The notes: generated by a model from the sequence alone, not told the origin. A DNA stretch of 5,949 nt from Lactobacillus helveticus DSM 20075 = CGMCC 1.1877 (GCF_000160855.1 NZ_GG700755.1:129360-135308), one strand, 5' to 3'. Counted from the stretch's first letter, positions 1 through 5,870 are shown. Translations and numbers: made by a program.

Positions 1-3
1 GCT

Positions 4-247
<244 letters not shown>

Positions 248-264
248 AAAAATCCTCTTTCAAA

Positions 265-1026
265 TCACAACGTAACAAGACTGATTTCAAAAATATTGTT
301 ATTCATCGCCAAATCTTGCGCCATTTTGAAATAAGTCATATTTTTTGGAAATTTAAGATTGCAAACACAAATATACACATTTTTCTTATTAATTTGGTTA
401 TTAGTATCCACCTTAAAACTAAAGTGTTTCACCTGAATTTTATTCTGTTTAAAATATGGCTGCAAAACTTGATCAAGCGTATGGCGGTCAATATATTTGA
501 ATTCAACCTGCTTATATGTATTTACCTTAACAATTTTACGTAAAATGACTACCACCAGCAAAACAAACGCTCCACCGACGATTGCAATACAATAATACCC
601 CATTCCAATTGCTAAGCCGATACTTGCAGTAGCCCACAAAGAGGCTGCTGTAGTAAGACCCATGACAAAATGATGGGTAATAACAATAGTACCCGCACCG
701 ATGAAGCCGATGCCGCCTATTACTTGAGCAATCAAACGAGCTGGATCAGACTCAAGTACCGTCGATAAAGTGTGGAAATTCTTCGCATAATATAGAACTT
801 GATTGCAAATTGCTTCTTGAATTAACGCTAAAATGCATGCGCCTAAGCATACCAAGATATGCGTTCTAAGACCAGCTGGATGATTATGTTCTTTCCTATC
901 CAAGCCAATAATTGCTGCAAAAATTGTAGCCATCGATAAGCGTAAAATTATTTCTAAGAAACTAAGATTGAAACTCATCATAATTTTTGGGGAACTATGT
1001 TCCATACCCATATGGGCAAAAAGCAT
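265..1026 (-). CDS. MgtC/SapB family membrane protein
   Basis: The 253-residue product belongs to the MgtC/SapB family, inner-membrane proteins linked to magnesium homeostasis, ATP synthase modulation and survival at low Mg2+ or acid pH in various bacteria; the exact role in lactobacilli is unknown. Visible hallmarks are the GLDRKEHNHPAGLRTH block (residues 41-56) followed by a hydrophobic helix, DPARLIAQVIGGIGFIGAGT (94-113), and VMGLTTAASLWATASIGLA (121-139). About five hydrophobic segments lie between residues 22 and 165. A soluble C-terminal part (about 170-253) matches the position of the ACT-like domain found in longer members. The start at 1026 is supported by GAAGGTG (1036-1042), nine bases upstream; this adds a ~20-residue N-terminus with several Met residues before the usual family start. 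It is divergent from the aquaporin gene. No strong promoter was found; TTGACT (1066-1071) has only a poor -10 partner. Confidence 0.93.
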   Translation of the reverse strand: MLFAHMGMEHSSPKIMMSFNLSFLEIILRLSMATIFAAIIGLDRKEHNHPAGLRTHILVCLGACILALIQEAICNQVLYYAKNFHTLSTVLESDPARLIAQVIGGIGFIGAGTIVITHHFVMGLTTAASLWATASIGLAIGMGYYCIAIVGGAFVLLVVVILRKIVKVNTYKQVEFKYIDRHTLDQVLQPYFKQNKIQVKHFSFKVDTNNQINKKNVYICVCNLKFPKNMTYFKMAQDLAMNNNIFEISLVTL

Positions 1027-1141
1027 TTTTGTTTACACCTTCATTCAAAAGAAATAATTAAGAATAGTCAAATAAAAGCCATTTCAGGACAAAATTCTTG
1101 CATTTTTTAAAAATAACTATATCTATTTTTTGAGTTAAGAG

Positions 1142-1147
1142 TATAAT
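1142..1147 (+). promoter_or_regulatory. Probable -10 element for the aquaglyceroporin gene
   Basis: A perfect TATAAT lies 58 bases before the start codon. The hexamer 16-18 bases upstream (around 1118-1125) is a poor match to TTGACA, and there is no TG extension, so the promoter is plausible but not strong. It implies a leader of about 50 bases containing the ribosome binding site at 1184-1190. An alternative -35 (TTGCAT, 1098-1103) pairs only with weak -10 hexamers near 1120. Confidence 0.5.
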
Positions 1148-1205
1148 CTTTGGTTGTACTATTTTTCACATATTTTTTCTACTGGAGGAGTAAAAAGTAT
1201 CTACT

Positions 1206-1958
1206 ATGGAACATACTTGGTTAATGAAATATTTTGCTGAATTTTTCGGCACAATTATTTTAGTTGTATTTGGAAATGGTTCAGTTGCCAACTCAGTGTT
1301 GAGAGATACTGGTGGTAACAGTCGTAATGGTCAAGCAAACGGTGGTTGGCTTTTAATCGCATTCAGTTTTGGATTAGGTGTAATGCTTACTGCCATGCTA
1401 TTTGGTTCAATTTCAGGTAACCACTTGAATCCCGCCGTAACTTTAGCTCAAGCTTGTGCCGGCGCCTTTCCATGGAATCAAGTCGTACCTTACATCTTGG
1501 TACAAATGCTTGGTGCTATTGTAGGTCAACTTTTATTAGTTGCTGTATATTGGCCATACATCAAGAGAACTGCTAGCGATGATGCTGTTTTTGCCAGCTT
1601 CGCTACTGGTGATACAGTTCGCAGCCGCTTAAACGGTTTTGTTACTGAATTTGTTGGTACAGCTATTCTTTTATTCGTAGCTATTGGTCTTTACCGTGGC
1701 ATGTTCTTCAAGCAATCAGAAGATATTGCTAACATCGGTGTTGGTTTCTTAATTACCGGATTAGTTATGGCTGTAGGTGGTCCAACTGGTCCCGCATTAA
1801 ACCCTGCAAGAGACCTTGGTCCACGTATCGTATATGCACTTTGCCCATTGCCTCATAAGGGTTCTGCTCACTGGGACTACGGTTGGGTACCAGTAGTTGC
1901 TCCAATTGCTGGTGGTATCTGCGGTGCATTGTTATACAAGATTGCATTTGGATTATAG
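1206..1958 (+). CDS. glpF: Aquaglyceroporin / glycerol facilitator (MIP family)
   Basis: The 250-residue protein is a major intrinsic protein family channel, predicted to pass glycerol, water or similar small neutral solutes across the cytoplasmic membrane. Both half-helix signatures are present: GNHLNPAVTL (71-80) and GPTGPALNPARDLGPR (192-207). The Asp directly after NPAR (D203) is the hallmark of glycerol-conducting rather than strict water channels, and R202 is the selectivity-filter arginine. Six hydrophobic helices in two repeats can be traced, with N-terminal MKYFAEFFGT and the internal counterpart VTEFVGTAILL (146-156). Length is normal. An in-frame TAA at 1191 rules out an earlier start. 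The GGAGGAG at 1184-1190 is unusually far (15 bases) from the ATG. No glycerol kinase or glycerol-3-phosphate oxidase gene is nearby, and lactobacilli carry several GlpF paralogues, so the substrate and symbol are family-level only. Confidence 0.95.
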   Translation: MEHTWLMKYFAEFFGTIILVVFGNGSVANSVLRDTGGNSRNGQANGGWLLIAFSFGLGVMLTAMLFGSISGNHLNPAVTLAQACAGAFPWNQVVPYILVQMLGAIVGQLLLVAVYWPYIKRTASDDAVFASFATGDTVRSRLNGFVTEFVGTAILLFVAIGLYRGMFFKQSEDIANIGVGFLITGLVMAVGGPTGPALNPARDLGPRIVYALCPLPHKGSAHWDYGWVPVVAPIAGGICGALLYKIAFGL

Positions 1959-1964
1959 AAAAAC

Positions 1965-2012
1965 AAAAGATCGATGATCTTCGTTAAAAAACGGTGATCA
2001 TCGATCTTTTTT
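1965..2012 (+). terminator. Strong rho-independent terminator, probably bidirectional
   Basis: Two perfectly complementary 15-base arms (AAAAGATCGATGATC at 1965-1979 and its complement at 1996-2010) enclose a loop with a further CGTT/AACG pairing, followed by a run of six T. It begins six bases after the glpF stop. The left arm is A-rich, so it also gives a U-tract on the minus strand, where it sits ten bases past the end of the gene at 2022. It therefore probably ends both convergent units. Confidence 0.93.
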
Positions 2013-2021
2013 GATATTATT

Positions 2022-2351
2022 TTAGAATTCAAACAAACGATGGTTAATAATAATTCTGAATTCGCGGTCTTCTTCATCAGCTAAACAACTAGCAACCAAC
2101 GGTTCATAGCCTCGCTTTTCTTCATCAAATTGATTTCTTTCCGCATCTAAATCATGAAAAACTTCATCAGGTAATTTATCAACCGGAATCTTAGCTGCCT
2201 TAGCTAGTTCATCAAAGCTGACCACTGCTCCATCTTGCAAAACGTCATCGTCTTTACTTTCATTATATTTCTTTACTAATAACTTCATAATGGCTAAAGT
2301 CTCTGGCTTCAAGTAACTTAATGAATCAAAATCAATTACATAATCGTCCAT
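2022..2351 (-). CDS. Small acidic hypothetical protein
   Basis: A protein of 109 residues starting MDDYVIDFDSLSYLKPETLA. I do not recognise its family. It is strongly acidic, has no signal peptide or membrane segment, and is predicted largely helical, with a central DDDVLQDGAVVSFDELAKAA stretch and a final IIINHRLFEF. An ATG four codons upstream (2363) directly abuts the AAAAAGG at 2364-2370 with no spacing. The ATG at 2351, 12 bases from it, is therefore the better start, though the spacing is a little long. It lies 50 bases after citG on the same strand and just before the shared terminator, so it is probably the last gene of the citG transcript. The frame is intact with normal composition, which argues for a real gene, likely soluble and cytosolic. 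Confidence 0.8.
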   Translation of the reverse strand: MDDYVIDFDSLSYLKPETLAIMKLLVKKYNESKDDDVLQDGAVVSFDELAKAAKIPVDKLPDEVFHDLDAERNQFDEEKRGYEPLVASCLADEEDREFRIIINHRLFEF

Positions 2352-2401
2352 TGCATTTCCCATCCTTTTTGAAAATACCCAAACAATATGACTTAAGATT
2401 T

Positions 2402-3220
2402 TTATATCATTCCACGCTGCAGCCCCATAAAGATAGTAATAATCAGCAAATCAGCACTACCGCCAAGGCTATAATTCTTTTCTTTAAAAATACGATTTAA
2501 CTCTAACATGAATTGTTTGCCAGCTTGAGTGCCATAACCACCCAATGACAAATATTTCTGTGCCTGCTTATGTGCCCAATCAATTACTTCAACATTGCCA
2601 GCTCTTTTAATCAAATTAGAATCTTCAATTTCACTAACAATCTTCATCAAGGTATCAAGCAAGCGTGTGTTCAAGTCGCCACTTGTCTGTGCTAAAAATG
2701 GCAATGCGACATTCCTCACCAAAGGATATCCTACCTCTGCTTCTGCTCTCACGCCGCCTTTGCCATATTGCAAAAATTGTCTTTCTCCAGCAGTCTCGCT
2801 CTTCTTTCCCAAATCATGCTTAACTAAGCCTTTAGTCATCATTTGAATTATTTCAAACTCATTACCGCCGTGTTTTTGACAATAACTACTAGCACAGACA
2901 AACAATCCTAACGAAAAAACCGCCCCTTTATGAGTATTCACATTATTTGTGGCAGCAAACATTGCTTTTTCCGCCTTAATCCCGGCTTGGCGCAGCAATT
3001 CAAACATTTGTCTCAAATCTTGTCCAGCAAAGTTAAAACCAATCTCAGCAGCTTGAACAAAATATTTTCCCAAACTCAAACTACTATCGATAAACATATA
3101 AACGTTCATATCGGGATGCGAACCCACATCAACTGGATCAACCAAACCAGGTTTGGGATTAGTAACTACTTCATAAAGCAATGCTTTCAATGCATTTTGA
3201 GCGATCTCTTCTATTGCCAT
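2402..3220 (-). CDS. citG: Triphosphoribosyl-dephospho-CoA synthase (CitG/MdcB family)
   Basis: The 272-residue enzyme is predicted to join dephospho-CoA to ATP, releasing adenine, to give 2'-(5''-triphosphoribosyl)-3'-dephospho-CoA, the prosthetic-group precursor of the acyl carrier subunit of citrate lyase (or malonate decarboxylase). Family blocks are all visible: TNPKPGLVDPVDVGSHPDMN (20-39), NTHKGAVFSLGLF (95-107), TAGERQFLQYGKGGVRAEAE (143-162) and LGGSADLLIITIF (252-264). Length matches stand-alone CitG, not the CitX-CitG fusions. GAAAGAG four bases before the ATG serves as ribosome binding site. It starts ten bases after the stop of a hydrolase remnant on the same strand. No citrate lyase subunit, ligase, citX or transporter lies in the window, so the gene looks isolated from its pathway here. 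The gene itself shows no lesion; CitG rather than MdcB is the more likely call for a Lactobacillus. Confidence 0.92.
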   Translation of the reverse strand: MAIEEIAQNALKALLYEVVTNPKPGLVDPVDVGSHPDMNVYMFIDSSLSLGKYFVQAAEIGFNFAGQDLRQMFELLRQAGIKAEKAMFAATNNVNTHKGAVFSLGLFVCASSYCQKHGGNEFEIIQMMTKGLVKHDLGKKSETAGERQFLQYGKGGVRAEAEVGYPLVRNVALPFLAQTSGDLNTRLLDTLMKIVSEIEDSNLIKRAGNVEVIDWAHKQAQKYLSLGGYGTQAGKQFMLELNRIFKEKNYSLGGSADLLIITIFMGLQRGMI

Positions 3221-3230
3221 TTGTCTCTTT

Positions 3231-3473
3231 CTAATTACTTAAATATCGATTCTTTAATGAAAAGTGGTGCAAAATCTGATTAAAGCGATCTTGCACCTCT
3301 GCCATAATATCATGACCACAATTATCAACCAAAGCCATATTTATCTGATCATTTTGCGCAGCCATCCATTTTGCAAAAAGAAAATTATAGTACGGACTTT
3401 GTACTGCCGCAATCACATCAATTAGTACTGGGCTATTTTGCACCACATTTCGCCAATCATGGCTAATTGACCT
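3231..3473 (-). pseudogene. C-terminal remnant of an alpha/beta hydrolase
   Basis: The open frame of 80 codons has no proper start; a stop lies just upstream (3474-3476). Residues from about SHDWRNVV onward read like the last quarter of an alpha/beta hydrolase: a strand with PVLIDVIAAVQSP, then AKWMAAQ, then ALVDNCGHDIMAEVQDRFNQ. The GH within DNCGHDIMAE fits the catalytic histidine loop of the family, followed by the usual F-N-x-x-L-x-x-F helix. The nucleophile serine and most of the core are missing. A GTG at 3446 could open a 71-residue product, but it has no ribosome binding site and falls in the middle of the fold. Its stop is ten bases before citG, so the intact gene was probably translated just ahead of citG in one operon. 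The family call rests on short motifs only. Confidence 0.65.
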
Positions 3474-3943
3474 TCAGAAGTCATGCCAATATTCTTATTA
3501 CCTTTGGCTTGTGACTTAACATACGTACCTGTTGCAGCGATAACTGTCCATGGTGTTGTGTCTATTAAGTATGCATTGTTAGAATTTTCGACAAATGGCA
3601 ATTCAGCTTGATTCGCTACTGGACTGTATTTACTTCCCCATTTTGTCAAAAATTCATTGTCTGGTAACACAACATAAGCTTTAAGATCACTATGTTGATT
3701 CTCACTTGTGATGATATTTGAATTATCTAAATTAATAGTCCAATGATTGGGCCGATTTTTTGTATCTCGTTCATAAGTACCGGATATTTTGAGAACTGTT
3801 CGGCCATTAACCTGTAATTCATCAACTTTAGCATCTGCTGGTAAATCTTCTAGCCCCTTTTCTGAGTTAACTACTGCATTAGTTGGTAAGACAATGTAGT
3901 AAGTTAACTTTTCAGAATCCTGATACATATCAGAATTATACAC
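3422..3943 (-). pseudogene. Internal fragment of a surface adhesin, fused out of frame to hydrolase sequence
   Basis: A 173-codon frame whose first ~157 residues resemble the extracellular beta-rich domains of large Lactobacillus YSIRK/mucus-binding-type surface proteins: KLTYYIVLPTNAVVNS, VNGRTVLKISGTY, HWTINLDN, LKAYVVLPDNEFLTKWGSKY, then PWTVIAATGTYVKSQ. Two related YIVLP/YVVLP strands suggest a repeated motif. The last ~15 residues (LAMIGEMWCKIAQY) are the hydrolase sequence read in the wrong frame, so the native protein is cut at about 3460-3475. There is no LPXTG anchor, and the ATG at 3943 has no good ribosome binding site; the true beginning was the signal-peptide segment at 4041, now in another frame. 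Adhesin assignment rests on style and the adjacent FSIRK signal, not on a named domain. Confidence 0.7.
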
Positions 3944-3948
3944 ATGAA

Positions 3949-4041
3949 CTACACCGGCACTGAAGCAGCACCAATAGTAAGTTTTCTGATGCTGAATCTT
4001 TGTTTTTGCTTTTCTACATCTAAAAATTTTCTCTTGGACAT
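3949..4041 (-). pseudogene. Broken YSIRK-type signal peptide start of the adhesin
   Basis: Starting at an ATG with GGGAAGGA (4051-4058) nine bases upstream, this frame encodes MSKRKFLDVEKQKQRFSIRK followed by LTIGAASVPV and a TAG stop, 30 residues in all. FSIRKLTIGAASV is the YSIRK-G/S motif that opens many LPXTG-anchored surface proteins of lactobacilli, streptococci and staphylococci and directs them to Sec export near the division septum. Normally a longer hydrophobic core and an Ala-x-Ala site follow. Here the stop comes immediately, and the adhesin body resumes in a different frame a few bases on, so most of the hydrophobic core is gone. A small deletion that also shifted the frame explains this best. 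The translated peptide would be too short to function. Confidence 0.85.
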
Positions 4042-4087
4042 ATTACTTTTTCCTTCCCAATGTAGTCCTCATTAAACCTATAATCAC

Positions 4088-4093
4088 ATTATA
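4088..4093 (-). promoter_or_regulatory. Probable -10 element for the adhesin remnant transcript
   Basis: On the minus strand a perfect TATAAT lies 46 bases before the FSIRK start codon. The hexamer 17 bases upstream is weak (CTATAA-like), so strength is uncertain. The element overlaps one of two 13-base direct repeats. If active, it would now drive the chimeric adhesin-hydrolase-citG transcript. Confidence 0.4.
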
Positions 4094-4123
4094 GTCCATT
4101 AATAGTTATTTTATAGTCCATTA
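4089..4123. repeat. Pair of 13-base direct repeats at the adhesin promoter
   Basis: TTATAGTCCATTA occurs exactly at 4089-4101 and 4111-4123, a period of 22 bases or about two helical turns. The copy nearer the gene overlaps the likely -10 element. This layout would suit a pair of protein-binding sites, but AT-rich duplication by chance or slippage cannot be excluded. Confidence 0.65.
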
Positions 4124-4126
4124 GGG

Positions 4127-4176
4127 CAGTAATATTATTGTAATATCAGTAATATTATTGTAATATCAGTAATATT
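4127..4176. repeat. Tandem 20-base repeat, two and a half copies
   Basis: The unit CAGTAATATTATTGTAATAT is repeated exactly at 4127-4146 and 4147-4166, followed by a ten-base partial copy to 4176. Each unit contains a small dyad (ATATTA, TTG, TAATAT). The array lies just upstream of the adhesin promoter, next to the 13-base repeats. It is too short and too AT-rich for a CRISPR; an operator array or slippage-prone satellite is more plausible. Confidence 0.85.
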
Positions 4177-4180
4177 TTGT

Positions 4181-4331
4181 CTATCAATTATCAAAACTAA
4201 GTTATTTTAAATCCGTTATTAGCGTACTAGTGTTCATTTATTTTAAGCAAAATAAAAGTCGTTACTCATTTATGCATTTAGAGTAACGGCTATTACCAAT
4301 TAACAAATAATGAAATGAGGAACTTACTCAT
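4181..4331. other. Non-coding intergenic stretch
   Basis: Between the adhesin upstream repeats and the degV terminator I see no credible coding frame on either strand and no recognisable RNA gene. Its only clear structure is the hairpin at 4257-4291. Together with the repeats and the terminator, it makes a gap of about 330 bases without a gene. Confidence 0.6.
4257..4291 (-). terminator. Hairpin, possible second terminator or relict
   Basis: Two 11-base arms (AGTCGTTACTC at 4257-4267 and GAGTAACGGCT at 4281-4291) pair with a 13-base loop. On the plus strand the one non-identical position is a G-U pair; on the minus strand it is a C-A mismatch, but there a TTTTATTTTG tract follows. It could back up the degV terminator or be the leftover terminator of a lost gene. 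Confidence 0.4.
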
Positions 4332-4332
4332 A

Positions 4333-4368
4333 AAAAGCCCAAGGTTCTTTTACACACCTTGGGCTTTT
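4333..4368 (-). terminator. Rho-independent terminator of degV
   Basis: Twelve perfectly paired bases (AAAAGCCCAAGG at 4333-4344 against CCTTGGGCTTTT at 4357-4368) with a 12-base loop. On the minus strand the stem ends in CTTTTTATG. It begins six bases after the degV stop. Confidence 0.92.
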
Positions 4369-4374
4369 ACATTA

Positions 4375-5214
4375 CTAATTTTTCTCGTAACCAATCATCA
4401 AGCCGCCATCTTCGGCATAATAAGTACAAAGCCCACTACATTCAGACAAAGAAACCTGAGCTGATGGATATACAGATAGGATAGTCTCCTTCATCTTAGC
4501 TGCCTTATCGCTAAAGCCAACATAATCGATCAATACTCTGCCGCCACAATAACCAGATTTTTCCATGATCTTAAGCATTTTTGAAAAGATCTTCTTACTA
4601 CCGTGAATCTTGCCGAGCACCTCAAACTTACCAGCATCGCTAGCTGTACCAACAATATTCAACTTAAGTGCATGTGCGATCCGCGCCATTGCAGGATTGA
4701 TCCGACCATTATTGGCTAGATTATCCAGGTTCTCCAATACAAAAAGCAAATCCGTCTGACGAATGCGATACTTCATCGTTTCAACAACTTGGTCAAAATG
4801 CAATCCATCATTGATCATCGTCGCAATATCTTCCGCAAGCAACCGAATCTGTGGTCCTGCTGACAAGGTATCGAATACATGAATCTTCACATTAGTATGT
4901 TTTTCAGTAAAAATCTTGGCTGCTTGCACTGCAGAATTATATGTTCCTGACAATGCACTAGTAATCGTTAATACAAAAATTTCATCTGCGCCAGCAAAAG
5001 CATCTAACCAGTCGTGAACACTGGGACAAGCAGTCGACGTCCGTTCATTAGTCTGCTTCAATGCGGTGACAAACTCTGGAATATTAAGCTTGCCATCGTC
5101 GATCCAAGAAGATGAACCTGCTCTAATTGTTAATGGAACGGATTGATGTGCTACGCCTTCGATCGAAGACACGAAGGCATCAGCACCAGAATCTGTAACT
5201 ATCTTTATCGTCAT
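4375..5214 (-). CDS. DegV/FakB family fatty-acid-binding protein
   Basis: The 279-residue protein is a cytosolic DegV-fold lipid-binding protein. Members such as FakB bind a fatty acid and present it to the kinase FakA for phosphorylation and entry into phospholipid synthesis. Typical features are KIVTDSGAD (4-12) at the N-terminus, RTSTACPSVHDW (58-69), TITSALSGTYNSA (83-95) with the Ser/Thr that contact the lipid carboxylate, DTLSAGPQ (115-122) and LENLDNLANNGRI (160-172). Length is normal. The C-terminus is atypical: instead of the family's IGxHxGPGxxG, it ends SECSGLCTYYAEDGG then MIGYEKN, without that histidine. The start is supported by GAGGT (5222-5226) seven bases upstream and a consensus promoter. 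It is divergent from a DUF1836 regulator and forms its own unit with the terminator at 4333-4368. No fakA-like kinase is in the window, so the ligand is unproven. Confidence 0.93.
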   Translation of the reverse strand: MTIKIVTDSGADAFVSSIEGVAHQSVPLTIRAGSSSWIDDGKLNIPEFVTALKQTNERTSTACPSVHDWLDAFAGADEIFVLTITSALSGTYNSAVQAAKIFTEKHTNVKIHVFDTLSAGPQIRLLAEDIATMINDGLHFDQVVETMKYRIRQTDLLFVLENLDNLANNGRINPAMARIAHALKLNIVGTASDAGKFEVLGKIHGSKKIFSKMLKIMEKSGYCGGRVLIDYVGFSDKAAKMKETILSVYPSAQVSLSECSGLCTYYAEDGGLMIGYEKN

Positions 5215-5239
5215 TTTCGTTACCTCACTTATGGCTTTG

Positions 5240-5268
5240 ATAATATACGTTTTTAAATATTATGTCAA
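5240..5268 (-). promoter_or_regulatory. Consensus promoter of degV
   Basis: On the minus strand a perfect TTGACA (5263-5268) is separated by exactly 17 bases from TATTAT (5240-5245), 26 bases before the degV start codon. This is a near-ideal housekeeping sigma-factor promoter. Seven-base inverted arms, ATAATAT (5240-5246) and ATATTAT (5257-5263), frame the spacer and could be an operator. Confidence 0.88.
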
Positions 5269-5283
5269 CGGTTTTTAAAAAAC
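5249..5283. repeat. Repeated GTTTTTAAA boxes between the divergent promoters
   Basis: GTTTTTAAA occurs at 5249-5257 and again at 5271-5279, 22 bases apart, so both fall on the same DNA face. The second extends into a perfect 13-base palindrome, GTTTTTAAAAAAC (5271-5283), lying between the two -35 boxes. These are candidate binding sites for the adjacent DUF1836 protein; AT-rich coincidence is the alternative. Confidence 0.5.
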
Positions 5284-5300
5284 TTATAGCAAGATATTAA

Positions 5301-5329
5301 TTGACAGAATCTTCAAAATAGAAAATAAT
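5301..5329 (+). promoter_or_regulatory. Consensus promoter of the DUF1836 gene
   Basis: TTGACA (5301-5306), a 17-base spacer and AATAAT (5324-5329) lie 28 bases before the start codon, giving a short leader that contains GTGAGGAG (5343-5350). The -35 box is 32 bases from that of degV on the opposite strand. Confidence 0.85.
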
Positions 5330-5357
5330 TAATTTAACCAAAGTGAGGAGAAAAAAT

Positions 5358-5843
5358 ATGAAAAAGGAAGTATCAGTAGAACAATTAAAATTTCCTTCAT
5401 ACCAAGAAATTCCCGCAATGGGATTATATTTAAAGCAAGTAGTGAACTATATAAATCAATGTTTAGCGCCCTTAGGAAATATCAAGATTACGAGTTCAAT
5501 GGTCAGCAATTATGTTAAACATGATCTAATTGCATCCCCTGAAGGCCGGCTATACAGCCGTGAGCAAATCGCCACCCTACTTTTTATCACCATTGCCAAA
5601 AACGTGATGGATCAAGAAGACCTGCGCAAAGCGATTGCCATCCAGCAAAAGACCTATTCAACCGAAGTCGCTTATAATTACTTTGCCGCTGAATTGCAGA
5701 ATGGCTTATTATATGTTTTCAACAAAAAGGAAGAACTGCAAAAGATCGGTCATGATAACACCAGTCAAAAGCAAATGCTGCGCAACGTCATCATGGCCTT
5801 TACTTATCGAGAATATTTGTACCAATTTTTCAGAGAAATTTAA
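5358..5843 (+). CDS. DUF1836 family protein, putative HTH regulator
   Basis: A 161-residue protein matching the DUF1836 family of Firmicutes, whose members carry a helix-turn-helix-like N-terminal region and are presumed DNA-binding, though their role is largely uncharacterised. Family-like blocks are PSYQEIPAMGLYLKQVVNYI (13-32), ITSSMVSNYVKHDLI (44-58) and RLYSREQIATLLFITIAKNV (64-83), the middle two forming the likely HTH. The C-terminal half is helical, without recognisable motifs, and may dimerise or sense a ligand. There is no signal peptide or membrane helix, so it is cytosolic. The ATG at 5358 is chosen because GTGAGGAG sits seven bases upstream; an earlier in-frame GTG at 5343 is part of that ribosome binding site. 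It is divergent from degV with overlapping regulatory space, which suggests it may control degV and itself. A terminator follows directly. Confidence 0.87.
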   Translation: MKKEVSVEQLKFPSYQEIPAMGLYLKQVVNYINQCLAPLGNIKITSSMVSNYVKHDLIASPEGRLYSREQIATLLFITIAKNVMDQEDLRKAIAIQQKTYSTEVAYNYFAAELQNGLLYVFNKKEELQKIGHDNTSQKQMLRNVIMAFTYREYLYQFFREI

Positions 5844-5870
5844 AAGACTCAGCTTATGCTGGGCCTTTTA
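5842..5870 (+). terminator. Rho-independent terminator of the DUF1836 gene
   Basis: The arms AAAAGACTCAGC (5842-5853) and GCTGGGCCTTTT (5858-5869) pair with one A-C mismatch and one G-U pair around a TTAT loop, followed by T-rich sequence. The left arm overlaps the TAA stop codon. Confidence 0.8.

Noticed and set aside
316..543. Plus-strand open frame inside the mgtC region
   Set aside because: It is antisense to the conserved gene, rich in Ile, Phe and Asn as expected from AT-rich complement, with no ribosome binding site.
1027..1205. A magnesium-sensing leader or riboswitch upstream of mgtC
   Set aside because: The space is short, shared with the divergent glpF promoter, and shows no extended conserved or paired structure.
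1765..2077. Minus-strand open frames crossing the end of glpF and its terminator
   Set aside because: They run antisense through conserved MIP sequence or through the terminator hairpin and have no ribosome binding site or recognisable product.
2595..3283. Plus-strand open frames at 2595-2846 and 2930-3283
   Set aside because: Both lie antisense to the citG gene or the hydrolase tail, lack family-like sequence, and are explained by the composition of the coding strand.
3231..3446. A 71-residue protein starting at GTG 3446 as an independent gene before citG
   Set aside because: There is no ribosome binding site, and the homologous sequence continues upstream of the GTG; it is the tail of a truncated hydrolase.
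4127..4176. Tandem repeat considered as a short CRISPR or plasmid-type iteron array
   Set aside because: The units are directly adjacent with no spacers, very AT-rich, fewer than three copies, and no cas or replication gene is near.
5263..5306. Inverted TGTCAA and TTGACA hexamers as a regulator dyad
   Set aside because: They are simply the two -35 boxes of divergent promoters facing away from each other.
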